Positions 13,767-21,023 of a stretch of 21,036 bases of DNA are shown one piece after another (the first letter of the stretch is position 1; every line of letters starts with the position of its first letter). The position numbers and the translations under genes are program-made. The DNA lies in assembly GCA_050010115.1 (NCBI GenBank), contig JBEKLQ010000075.1, positions 1-21,036 of the forward strand. The letters run 5' to 3'. This DNA is from JAKACA01 sp050010115. Its GTDB lineage: Bacteria > Actinomycetota > Acidimicrobiia > Acidimicrobiales > Bog-793. Below the pieces are notes generated by a model. That model saw only the letters and a list, made by a program, of their open reading frames with translations. It did no database searches and was not told the DNA's origin.

Positions 13767-15790
13767 ATCCTCCCCCCCAGGAACTTGCGGCGCTAGCTCG
13801 CTCGGCTGCAAGGAGCTACGGCGTGCGAGGCATCATTCGCCGGACGATCTACGAGATCGATCGACGCGGTGGACTACTCGTCGCCCGGGAACGACGTGTC
13901 CCTCGTCAGGGGCCCTCCCTCCAACGGACCTTGGTGGTCGACGCCTCTGCCGTGGATCTCAGGGCAGACGACGATCGGGCCGGCTGCGCTGTGGCGGCTG
14001 TCGACGAACTGCTAGGCGGCAACCTCGCCCTCTACGGCGGAGCGGTCTCTTCGATTGGATGGCCCCCGCGATGGCACGTAGATCCCACAACCGGCCGGAC
14101 ACTGCCCGACGATGTGCATTGGTCAACCTTGTCGGATGCAAGCATGGGCATCGATGTCAAGGATGCGTGGGAAGTGGGACGAATGGGGTGGCTGGCCACG
14201 TGTGCACGGGCACTGGTCATCGCCGACGATGATCGGGCGGCCGAGTCGATGTGGGAAGCGATCGAGGACTTCGCACTCCGGAACCCACCATTCCTTGGAA
14301 TCCATTGGATGAACGGCCAAGAGGTTGCGCTGCGAGGAATCGCGCTGCTCTTCGCTGGCGGAGTCCTCGAACCGCATCCGTCGACCACCGAACGTCGGCG
14401 ATCGACCCTCGACGACCTGGTGGCGACATCGGTCGCACGGGTGCGGATGACACTCGGCTATGCCGCTTCGCAACGCAACAACCACTACCTCGTCGAGGCG
14501 GCGTTCTTGTGGTCTGCGGCAGCCATTTCGCCTGGCCTTCCGAGAGGACAGCAGATCGAACGGATCGCTGGACGAGCTCTCCGTGAAGCCGTGGTCGACC
14601 AATTCGGTGGCGATGGCTCCTATGCTCAGCATTCGTTCACCTACCAGCGTCTGGCGCTCCATGCGTTGCTGTGGGTCCGGTTCGTGGCCGAACGAACCGG
14701 ACACCCGTTGCCATGCGACCTCGGCTCGACTTTCGCGAACAACGTCCGCCTGCTGGGTAGCCTGATGGACGAGAGCACCGGCCGGCTCCCGAACCTTGGA
14801 TCGAATGACGGAGCGCTTGTCTTTCGATTGACCGGCCATCCGATCGGAGACTTTCGGCCCCTGCTGGCTCACGCGGCCGCCGCGGCGGGCATGCAATCCC
14901 CACTGCCGGCTGGCACATGGGACGAAGAAGCGCAGTGGTTCGGCCTGCAACCCTCGGCAAGCGAGACGTTCACAGCACCCGATCCTCCCACCGGCCCGAG
15001 CGCCTACCACGTGTTTCAGGGCCCAGCGAGCAGGGCAATGCTGCGTGCCGGACCGCTTCGTCATCGGCTCTCCCATGCCGATCAGCTACACCTTGATGTT
15101 TGGATCGGAGGCCAGAACGTTGCAATGGACCTCGGAACGTACCGCTACACCGCTCCGACGCCATGGCAGAACGCGCTTGCCGCCGATGTCGTGCATAACG
15201 TGCCACTTCCTTCTGGCGCGTCACAAGCTCGAAGGCGCGGGCGATTCTTCTGGCTCGATTGGCCCGAACCCACCGTCGTCGCCCGGGCTGAGGACGGTGA
15301 CGCACACGTGGTAATCGTCGAGCTTACGATGCCCAATGCTCCTTCCGTTACCGTCCGGCGCCTCGTCGCACAACACGGTGACCGCTACGTCGTGGCGGAC
15401 CTGCTTCGCCCCTCGGCTGGTACGGTCCGATGGAACCTCCCCGATGGGACCACGTTCACCCGCATCGGCGACGTGCTCATCGCCGAAGGTGACAGGTTTA
15501 TAGGCCAGTTTTTCGGAGGTGCGGAGACGACATATCGAAACGGTCCAGCGTCGAGGGACGATCCCACGTCAGGCTGGGCGTCGCCCACCTACGCCACACT
15601 GGAGCCAGTTGCCGTTGTGCAAGTGGGTTGTGCGAATGACGGCACTGCAGTGGCGGTGTTCGCCCCCACAGGAGAATCACTCCTCGACGCATCCGATGTC
15701 CAGCAATGGCGATCAGTGGTCGTGGCAGGGACCTCCGAAGCGGCCAGGCATGCGGTGTCAACGCCGGGTGGCCAGGACCCCCTGGAGTAG
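13763..15790 (+). CDS. Heparinase II/III-like protein (675 aa)
   Basis: It resembles polysaccharide lyases of the heparinase II/III and alginate lyase group. An alpha-helical toroid domain (about residues 70-400) contains QRNNHYLVEAAFL (238-250) and DGSYAQHSFTYQRL (284-297), the region that carries catalytic Asn/His/Tyr in the family. The C-terminal beta-sandwich has HRLSHADQLHLDVW (434-447) and MDLGTYRY (455-462), matching the conserved HAD...GTYxY block. No signal peptide is seen: the N-terminus is MNPPPQELAALARSAARSYG, so the protein appears cytoplasmic, unlike secreted lyases. It starts with GTG inside the stop of the fused dehydrogenase gene, so the two are probably co-translated and act on the same sugar or glycan. 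A role in chain editing or epimerisation rather than degradation is possible. Its 3' end overlaps the convergent GT4 gene by 33 bp. Confidence 0.9.
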   Translation: MNPPPQELAALARSAARSYGVRGIIRRTIYEIDRRGGLLVARERRVPRQGPSLQRTLVVDASAVDLRADDDRAGCAVAAVDELLGGNLALYGGAVSSIGWPPRWHVDPTTGRTLPDDVHWSTLSDASMGIDVKDAWEVGRMGWLATCARALVIADDDRAAESMWEAIEDFALRNPPFLGIHWMNGQEVALRGIALLFAGGVLEPHPSTTERRRSTLDDLVATSVARVRMTLGYAASQRNNHYLVEAAFLWSAAAISPGLPRGQQIERIAGRALREAVVDQFGGDGSYAQHSFTYQRLALHALLWVRFVAERTGHPLPCDLGSTFANNVRLLGSLMDESTGRLPNLGSNDGALVFRLTGHPIGDFRPLLAHAAAAAGMQSPLPAGTWDEEAQWFGLQPSASETFTAPDPPTGPSAYHVFQGPASRAMLRAGPLRHRLSHADQLHLDVWIGGQNVAMDLGTYRYTAPTPWQNALAADVVHNVPLPSGASQARRRGRFFWLDWPEPTVVARAEDGDAHVVIVELTMPNAPSVTVRRLVAQHGDRYVVADLLRPSAGTVRWNLPDGTTFTRIGDVLIAEGDRFIGQFFGGAETTYRNGPASRDDPTSGWASPTYATLEPVAVVQVGCANDGTAVAVFAPTGESLLDASDVQQWRSVVVAGTSEAARHAVSTPGGQDPLE

Positions 15791-17089
15791 TTCGTCGAGT
15801 TGGCCGGCGAGCACTTGCCGATCGAAGTGTCGCTCGACGTAGGTGCGCCCGTTGCGGAAGCGCACCGGATCGGCACGAACCTCGGACGCCATGGTCCGCA
15901 TACCCGCAGCCAGTGCTTCCGGATCACCTGCATCGCAGGCAAACCCGGCACCCGCCATCCGGACGATCTCCGCCACTAGGCCCGGAACATTGGTCAGTAC
16001 AGGGAGATTGGCTGCTAGATAGTCAAACAGCTTGTTCGGGCTGACCCCATAGCTGAAGAGTTCTACCGGAGCAAGAACCATAAGCCCGACATCGGCACTC
16101 CCGAGCAACTCGGGTATCTCGCTCTTGGGAACGGGATCACACAGTTCGAGATTGCCTAGACCCAGCTGCTTAACCATCGAAGTCAGCTCGACTTTCGCCG
16201 GCCCATCCCCTACCAGGATCACTTCGATGTCGTCGACACCGTCTCGCTCCAAAGCGGCGCACGCTCGGACCACCACGCCGAGCCCGTTCGCCGGTCCATG
16301 CGCACCCGTGTAGATGAAGCGCACGGCGTCCTGGCAACGCACAACGTCACTTGTCGGCTCGGCAAAATCCTGAAGATTGACACCATTGGGGATGTAGAAG
16401 ATCTTGGCCGGATCAGCACCTCGGGCAGCAACGTGCTCGCGATTGCCCTCAGCCAGCACAATGACGGCGTCGGCGCGTCGATACATGACGTCAGCCATCC
16501 ATCGCATCACCCGGTAAGGAATGCTCTCCTCGTCGCCTCCGCTCACCTCAGCATACGACTCGGGCCACAGGTCTCGCACTTCGAAGACGAAGAACCGCCG
16601 GCGAACCACGGATGCCAGCCAGGTCCCAAACGCAGCGAAAAGGTGGGGCGATGACCCGATAAAGACCGTACGGCGTCGAAGACGGCGGAAGGTGAGTAGG
16701 CCTGCTACCGAGGCGCCGAACAGCGACATGGAGAGCAGCCGCCGCCAATCGTTATGTTGGTATGACCATGCCCATAGATAAGTGAAGGAAACGCCATCAA
16801 GGGTGTCGTGAGCGGCCCGCACGTCGTATCTGTGTGATCGATGCCCATATGTCCGGGTAATGAGCGAAAGGTCGCTGGCGACAATCTCCACTTCCCACCC
16901 GAGAGACCTGAGCGTCGATGCAAGGTCGTAGTGGCGGGTGCCTCCGGGATATCCGGGCGGAATAGCGTATTGGTTGACCCAAATAACGTGACCACGAGGG
17001 CCGCCCGCCCGCGGTTCCCCTATGGCGCTCACGGCATATTCCCTAGCGCTGGGTCGTCGCGTCCGCCGGTGGAATAAGAAGTCGCTCAT
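15758..17089 (-). CDS. GT4-family glycosyltransferase, WbuB-like (443 aa)
   Basis: A GT-B-fold retaining glycosyltransferase, expected to add a sugar from a nucleotide donor during repeat-unit assembly on the inner membrane face. The N-terminal domain has VNQYAIPPGYPGGTRHYDLA (38-57) and the diagnostic FEVRDLWPES (169-178) of WbuB/WcaI-like enzymes. The C-terminal domain has YIPNGVN (232-238), ILVGDGPAK (291-299) and the donor-binding VSPNKLFDYLAANLPVL (349-365). The acceptor and donor are unknown. The ATG at 17089 overlaps the amidotransferase stop (ATGA), indicating coupling. A GTG at 17032 has a better ribosome binding site (AGGGA, seven bases ahead) and would remove most of a 33-residue extension not needed for the fold. 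It forms an operon with the amidotransferase gene, convergent with the heparinase gene. Confidence 0.92.
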   Translation of the reverse strand: MSDFLFHRRTRRPSAREYAVSAIGEPRAGGPRGHVIWVNQYAIPPGYPGGTRHYDLASTLRSLGWEVEIVASDLSLITRTYGHRSHRYDVRAAHDTLDGVSFTYLWAWSYQHNDWRRLLSMSLFGASVAGLLTFRRLRRRTVFIGSSPHLFAAFGTWLASVVRRRFFVFEVRDLWPESYAEVSGGDEESIPYRVMRWMADVMYRRADAVIVLAEGNREHVAARGADPAKIFYIPNGVNLQDFAEPTSDVVRCQDAVRFIYTGAHGPANGLGVVVRACAALERDGVDDIEVILVGDGPAKVELTSMVKQLGLGNLELCDPVPKSEIPELLGSADVGLMVLAPVELFSYGVSPNKLFDYLAANLPVLTNVPGLVAEIVRMAGAGFACDAGDPEALAAGMRTMASEVRADPVRFRNGRTYVERHFDRQVLAGQLDELLQGVLATRR

Positions 17090-18867
17090 CTTGAAATGAA
17101 TTCGCCGAGAAGTTGCTCCGCCAGTCCGAAGTACGCCCCTTGTCTAAAACCGCGTTGGCCTCCGGAGCCGGTTCCGGTTCGAAGCATGTGGGTCGGCACG
17201 CCGAATCCTCGCTTAGGGCGGGCGCCAATGAGATCCGGCAACTCCCGGGTCGCAAGCTCCCGAAGCAACCACTTCCCAGTCCTGTGGCGCACCAGAGCCT
17301 CATCCGGGAGCCGTAGACCCCAGCGCACCAGGTCGAGGTCTAGCAACGGTACACGGATCTCGACCGAGTGCTCCATGCCGCCGCGATCCGTATAGGCAAG
17401 ACCCAGGCCGGGCAGATAGACAGCCAAGTCCAGCGCCCGAACTCGGCGCAACCGTGACCATCGCCGGGGTAGTCGCTCAAACACCTCGCGGTGGCGCTGG
17501 CATACGACATCGTTCGATACCTCGGCCTCCGTGCAGTCGAGCACGCGGGCTCGCTCCGCAGCCGTGCTGTACATGCAGAGCTGCATGTACCCGGACAGCT
17601 CGTCGCTCTCTCCTACCGCTCGTGCCAGCCGAGCAAGGTACTCGACCGACACGTTGCGGCCCGGCACCCCCTGCAAGAGGTTCGCCAGGGAGCGTCCGGC
17701 AGCTCCGAAGTGCCCGCGGCCAAGCAGCGGGGCGATGAGGTGGCGCCTGTAGCCTCCGAACAGCTCGTCGCCACCGTGTCCTGACACCAGCACCTTCAGG
17801 CCCTCGTCGTGCGCATACGACGCGATCCTGCGCGTCAGCTGGAAAGCAGGGTCCGCGAAGAGGTCACCCGAGGAGGGCAGGGTGTTGAAGGGCGTATCGC
17901 TCCCCGGCAGATAGTGGACGGGGGTTCCGAGGCTCTCGCCAAGGAGCCCGACGGCATGCGTGTCCTCTGCCAGGCCTTCATCGCGGACTTCGTGGGACCA
18001 GTCGATCGTGATGGCCCTGTCGACCTTGCCCCTGGCTGCCCACCACAGCAGACTGCTGTCGATCCCACCCGAGGCCATAATCCCGATAGGGACATCGGAA
18101 AGAAGCTGGCGGGACATTGCTTCCCGGATGAGCTGGGCCCCTTGTTCGACCAGGTCCACTCCGAAAAGGTCCTCTTGCTGCGTGGACTCGCCGATCACGT
18201 CAACGAAGACAGAGTCCTCGATAGTTCCGTTCGACCATCTGACGACATGCCCGGGAAGGATGGAGCGGCATCCCGAGTACGGGGTCCGGGGATCGGGAAC
18301 CCATAAGAAGGAGAGGAATTGCGCGAGCGCGACGGGGTCCATTGACCCTATCGGAGCCCCAGCCACCTTTAAGGCCTCGAGTTCGGAGGCAAACCAGAGC
18401 GTCGAGTCCATGTAGGAAAGGAAGAGCGGCTTTACTCCCATCGGATCGCGCGCCAACACAACCTCCCCAGTTCGGCTGTCGGCCAACGCGATCGCGAAGA
18501 TTCCGTTGAGCCGTGCGAGCCCGGACGGGCCTTCCATCTCCCAAAGATGGAGGATCACCTCGCCGTCGGAATGGGAGCGAAATCGGTGTCCGCTCTTCTC
18601 GCAATGGCGCCGGAGCTCAGGCGAGTTATAGATCTCTCCGTTGTACGACAAGAAGAGCGTCTCGTCCTCGTTCGCGAGCGGCTGGTTCGCAGCTTCAGAG
18701 AGGTCGACGATCGAGAGTCTGGTATGGGCGAGCGTCCATGAGCCGGAGGTGCCGTCCTTGTGGAGAAAGCCGGCGTTGTCGGGCCCCCGATGACGCAGCG
18801 CGGCTAGCACGCCCGTGCCGAGATCAGCCTCGCGGCCTACGGAGGCACAACCGGCTATCCCACACAC
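17086..18867 (-). CDS. asnB: Asparagine synthase-like glutamine amidotransferase (593 aa)
   Basis: A class II glutamine amidotransferase fused to an ATP-pyrophosphatase synthetase domain, the AsnB architecture. With the GTG start at 18867 the nucleophile is Cys2 (M-CGIAG), as the family requires. RHRGPD (25-30), RLSIVDL (50-56), YNGEIYN (75-81) and RDPMGVKPLF (140-149) form the glutaminase and ammonia-tunnel signatures. The synthetase has ASGGIDSS (265-272) for ATP and GHGGDELFGGYRRH (363-376). The open frame reaches 19161, but anything upstream of 18867 would bury the catalytic Cys. GAGGGAG lies about 11 bases ahead of the GTG. In polysaccharide loci such proteins often amidate uronic acids or similar sugars rather than aspartate; coupling to the GT4 gene supports this but does not prove it. 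Confidence 0.9.
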   Translation of the reverse strand: MCGIAGCASVGREADLGTGVLAALRHRGPDNAGFLHKDGTSGSWTLAHTRLSIVDLSEAANQPLANEDETLFLSYNGEIYNSPELRRHCEKSGHRFRSHSDGEVILHLWEMEGPSGLARLNGIFAIALADSRTGEVVLARDPMGVKPLFLSYMDSTLWFASELEALKVAGAPIGSMDPVALAQFLSFLWVPDPRTPYSGCRSILPGHVVRWSNGTIEDSVFVDVIGESTQQEDLFGVDLVEQGAQLIREAMSRQLLSDVPIGIMASGGIDSSLLWWAARGKVDRAITIDWSHEVRDEGLAEDTHAVGLLGESLGTPVHYLPGSDTPFNTLPSSGDLFADPAFQLTRRIASYAHDEGLKVLVSGHGGDELFGGYRRHLIAPLLGRGHFGAAGRSLANLLQGVPGRNVSVEYLARLARAVGESDELSGYMQLCMYSTAAERARVLDCTEAEVSNDVVCQRHREVFERLPRRWSRLRRVRALDLAVYLPGLGLAYTDRGGMEHSVEIRVPLLDLDLVRWGLRLPDEALVRHRTGKWLLRELATRELPDLIGARPKRGFGVPTHMLRTGTGSGGQRGFRQGAYFGLAEQLLGEFISR

Positions 18868-19247
18868 TCCTGTACCAGCTCCCTCGTCCCCTTGTGCTGC
18901 GCCTATCCGCGCGCTCGACGCCTCGGGGCATTCTGCCAAGGCTTCGGTACACAGGCTAGCGCCTTGCTGCTCGGTAACCAGCCCGGTGGTCGCATGACCC
19001 CACGCGGGACGGCTATCGAGGACCTGGCCGAGAAGGCGTCGACGGCGAACCCGGACCGGAGCCGGGCGACATCCGGTCGCAAGCGCAACGCCGTCGAGGG
19101 GGCGTCTTTCAACCTGGCCCCACCTTCGTAGCCCACAAGGCGCCGGCTGCAGGTTTGCCACCGACCCTTCAAGGAGGTATGTCCTGCTGCCCTGGCTCGA
19201 TTGACTGGCTTGATAACGACAGATCCCAGTGGGAGGCTCTCACGCTG

Positions 19248-19276
19248 ATAGTACTGCGCTCATTCGGAGGGCTCAA
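19248..19276 (-). promoter_or_regulatory. Candidate promoter of the amidotransferase-glycosyltransferase operon
   Basis: On the minus strand TTGAGC (19276-19271) and TACTAT (19253-19248) are separated by exactly 17 bases, a good match to a housekeeping sigma factor promoter. The start would be near 19241, leaving a leader of about 375 bases before the GTG at 18867. That length is unusual and leaves room for leader regulation. Confidence 0.5.
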
Positions 19277-19286
19277 GCGCTAGCGC
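19277..19286. promoter_or_regulatory. Perfect palindrome abutting the -35 box, possible operator
   Basis: GCGCTAGCGC is self-complementary over 10 bp and directly adjoins the upstream edge of the TTGAGC box of the candidate minus-strand promoter. Its position fits an activator or repressor site. Short G+C-rich palindromes also arise by chance in this DNA. Confidence 0.3.
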
Positions 19287-19454
19287 GGTAGCAGGTTACC
19301 GAGACGGCTAGGCTCCGACCAGGCCATCTTGGGGGCGTCTCTCGGCACACCGGCCCGGAACCCGCGAAGCCGTCCCGACGTGCCCCGTAACCTGGGCTGT
19401 CAATGGTCATCGAGTTCCGCGCGCTGACGGCCACGAGAACCGCGCGGTGACGGG

Positions 19455-19540
19455 CAAGAGCGCCTGATCGTCTCGGCGGTGGCGACCCGCTTCACCGACC
19501 GAGTCCATCCCTCGTCGTTGGCGAGGTCGTAGACGCCTAA
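19455..19540 (-). pseudogene. Possible remnant of an ISAzo13-type transposase
   Basis: On the minus strand GVYDLANDEGW (about 19537-19505) followed by ATAETIRR resembles the G(V/I)YD...GWV-SVG-DTA-FAVESIRRWW region of ISAzo13-family transposases as I remember it. The middle is altered and there is no further match on either side: the upstream side runs into the GCCTAAGCCC repeats and the IS4 element. It is short and degenerate, so the call is tentative. Confidence 0.33.
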
Positions 19541-19554
19541 GCCCGCCTAAGCCC
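19535..19554. repeat. Tandem 10-bp repeat GCCTAAGCCC x2 beside the IS end
   Basis: Two exact head-to-tail copies of GCCTAAGCCC end at the first base of the left inverted repeat of the IS4 element. It may be a pre-existing target feature or a by-product of insertion. The right flank of the element is outside the window, so a target-site duplication cannot be tested. Confidence 0.6.
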
Positions 19555-19569
19555 AATACTCATAAGTTA
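19554..19569 (+). repeat. Left terminal inverted repeat of the IS4 element
   Basis: CAATACTCATAAGTTA, perfect complement of the repeat at 21021-21036. It is A+T-rich, in contrast to its surroundings. Confidence 0.95.
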
Positions 19570-19658
19570 GAACTACACCTGTGGTATTCTTCGAAGTGTG
19601 CCACGGGCAGGGTGGGTCAAGCCGCAGGATGACCAGCGCCTAGCCGATCACATCGCGC

Positions 19659-19691
19659 TCGGGGTGCTCACTCGTCGGGGTGCTCACTCGT
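19659..19691 (+). repeat. 16-bp tandem duplication disrupting the transposase frame
   Basis: TCGGGGTGCTCACTCGT at 19659-19675 recurs at 19675-19691 with a period of 16 bases. Because 16 is not a multiple of three, the second copy shifts the frame. Deleting one copy restores a continuous reading ...ADHIALGVLTRTFPPQLVD... from the GTG at 19598. Confidence 0.9.
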
Positions 19692-21023
19692 ACGTTTCCT
19701 CCCCAGTTGGTCGACGCTGTTCTCGCCGAGACGGGCCGCCAGGAGGAGCGGCACCGCCTCCTGCCGGCTCGGCTCGTGGTCTATTACGTCCTGGCCATGG
19801 CGCTGTTCAGCCAAGCTGGCTACGAGGAGGTGATGCGCAGCCTGGTCGAGGGGCTGTCCTGGCAGTCGGGCTGGCGCCAGACCTGGTCGGTGCCGAGCCA
19901 GCCGGCCATCTCCCAAGCACGGACCCGCCTCGGGCCAGATCCGCTCGCTGCGCTCTTCTCCCGCGCCTGCGTGCCGCTCGCACAGCCCGGCACTCCCGGT
20001 GCGTTCTACCGTCAGTGGCGCCTCGTGAGCATGGACGGATCCTGCTTGGACCTCGCCGATACGCCGGAGAACGAGGAGGTGTTCGGGCGCCCGGGCTCGA
20101 GCCGGCGCGAGGGCGGGACCGGCGCCTTCCCACAGCTGCGCCTGGTGGCGCTCGCCGAGTGCGGCACGCACACGATGTTCGCGGCAAGCTTCGGCCCGTA
20201 CTCGACGGGCGAAGCGACGCTCGCCCGCGAGCTGATCGGGTCCCTGGGCGCGGGCATGCTAGTGCTGGCGGACCGTGGGTTCACCAGTCACCCGCTGTTC
20301 TCCAGCTTCGCCGCGACCGGTGCGGACCTGTGCTGGCGTGTCAAGGACAACGCGATACTGCCCGTGCTCGAGCGCTTCGCCGACGGCTCGTTCCGATCCG
20401 AGATCGTCGCCAACCCCGACAGGCGTGCCCGCAAGGACGTGATCAGTGTCCGCGTCGTCGAGTATGGCCTTGATGACCCTGGCCGGCCGCAGGCAAAGGA
20501 CCGCTACCGACTCGTGACCACGATCCGCGACCCTGACGCCGCCCCTGCGGCCGAACTGGCGGCGCTGTATGCCGAGCGCTGGGAGTTCGAGAGCGTGCTC
20601 GACGAGCTGAAGACGCACCAGCGCGGCCCGCGCGTCGTGCTGCGGTCAAAGACACCCGACGGCGTGCGCCAGGAGGTTTGGGGCTACCTCTGTACCCACT
20701 ACGCCATCCGCGCGCTCATGGCGACCGCCGCTTCAGAGCAGGGTCTTGACCCTGACCGGCTCAGTTTCACTCGATCGCTGCATGCTGCCCGCCGCAGCGT
20801 CCGCGCCGGCATCGGCACCACCACGCTGCTCATCGCTATTGCCATGCCGACTGTGCTCGCCGAGATCTGTGCCGAGGTATTGCCGGAGCGCCGGCTGCGC
20901 TCGGCGGCACGGGTCGTGAAGCGGAAGATGAGCAAGTACGGGGTGAAACGCCCCGTTCACCGTTCCTGGCCCCGCCCATTACGGCAGATTGCCGAAGCTG
21001 TGCGGGTCATTGCTCCTCCGTAA
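19680..21023 (+). CDS. IS4-family transposase, N-terminus cut off by frameshift (447 aa)
   Basis: A DDE transposase of the IS4 family. The N-terminal helical domain (about residues 5-95) includes LPARLVVYYVLAMALFSQ. Catalytic Asp119 lies in SMDGSCLDLADT and Asp198 in LVLADRGFTSHPLF. The Y-(2)-R-(3)-E-(6)-K signature is complete as Tyr297, Arg300, Glu304 and Lys311 in YAERWEFESVLDELK. The true gene most likely began at the GTG at 19598 (PRAGWVKPQDDQRLADHIALGVLTR, 26 codons), giving about 469 residues. The 16-bp duplication separates that start from the body. Translation could still begin at the GTG at 19680, created within the second repeat copy and preceded only by GGG, so a shortened and perhaps poorly expressed enzyme remains possible. 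Confidence 0.88.
   Translation: MLTRTFPPQLVDAVLAETGRQEERHRLLPARLVVYYVLAMALFSQAGYEEVMRSLVEGLSWQSGWRQTWSVPSQPAISQARTRLGPDPLAALFSRACVPLAQPGTPGAFYRQWRLVSMDGSCLDLADTPENEEVFGRPGSSRREGGTGAFPQLRLVALAECGTHTMFAASFGPYSTGEATLARELIGSLGAGMLVLADRGFTSHPLFSSFAATGADLCWRVKDNAILPVLERFADGSFRSEIVANPDRRARKDVISVRVVEYGLDDPGRPQAKDRYRLVTTIRDPDAAPAAELAALYAERWEFESVLDELKTHQRGPRVVLRSKTPDGVRQEVWGYLCTHYAIRALMATAASEQGLDPDRLSFTRSLHAARRSVRAGIGTTTLLIAIAMPTVLAEICAEVLPERRLRSAARVVKRKMSKYGVKRPVHRSWPRPLRQIAEAVRVIAPP

Larger units (their letters stand above)
18868..19553. other. Long leader of the amidotransferase operon and mobile-element debris
   Basis: This 686-bp stretch has no intact gene. From 18868 to about 19241 it would be the untranslated leader of the minus-strand operon if the promoter at 19248-19276 is used. 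A 10-bp palindrome (19277-19286) abuts that promoter. From about 19455 to 19540 there is a faint transposase remnant on the minus strand, and two copies of GCCTAAGCCC (19535-19554) run up to the IS4 element. Other open frames here show nothing I recognise. Confidence 0.5.

Noticed and set aside
14123..15076. 317-codon open frame on the minus strand
   Set aside because: Antisense to the heparinase-like gene, with no recognisable domain.
18868..19161. 98-residue N-terminal extension of the amidotransferase
   Set aside because: It would bury the essential Cys2 nucleophile, and its composition is Arg-rich and unlike the rest of the protein.
19598..20473. 291-codon open frame starting at the true transposase GTG
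   Set aside because: Only its first 26 codons are transposase; after the 16-bp duplication it is an out-of-frame shadow of the transposase body.
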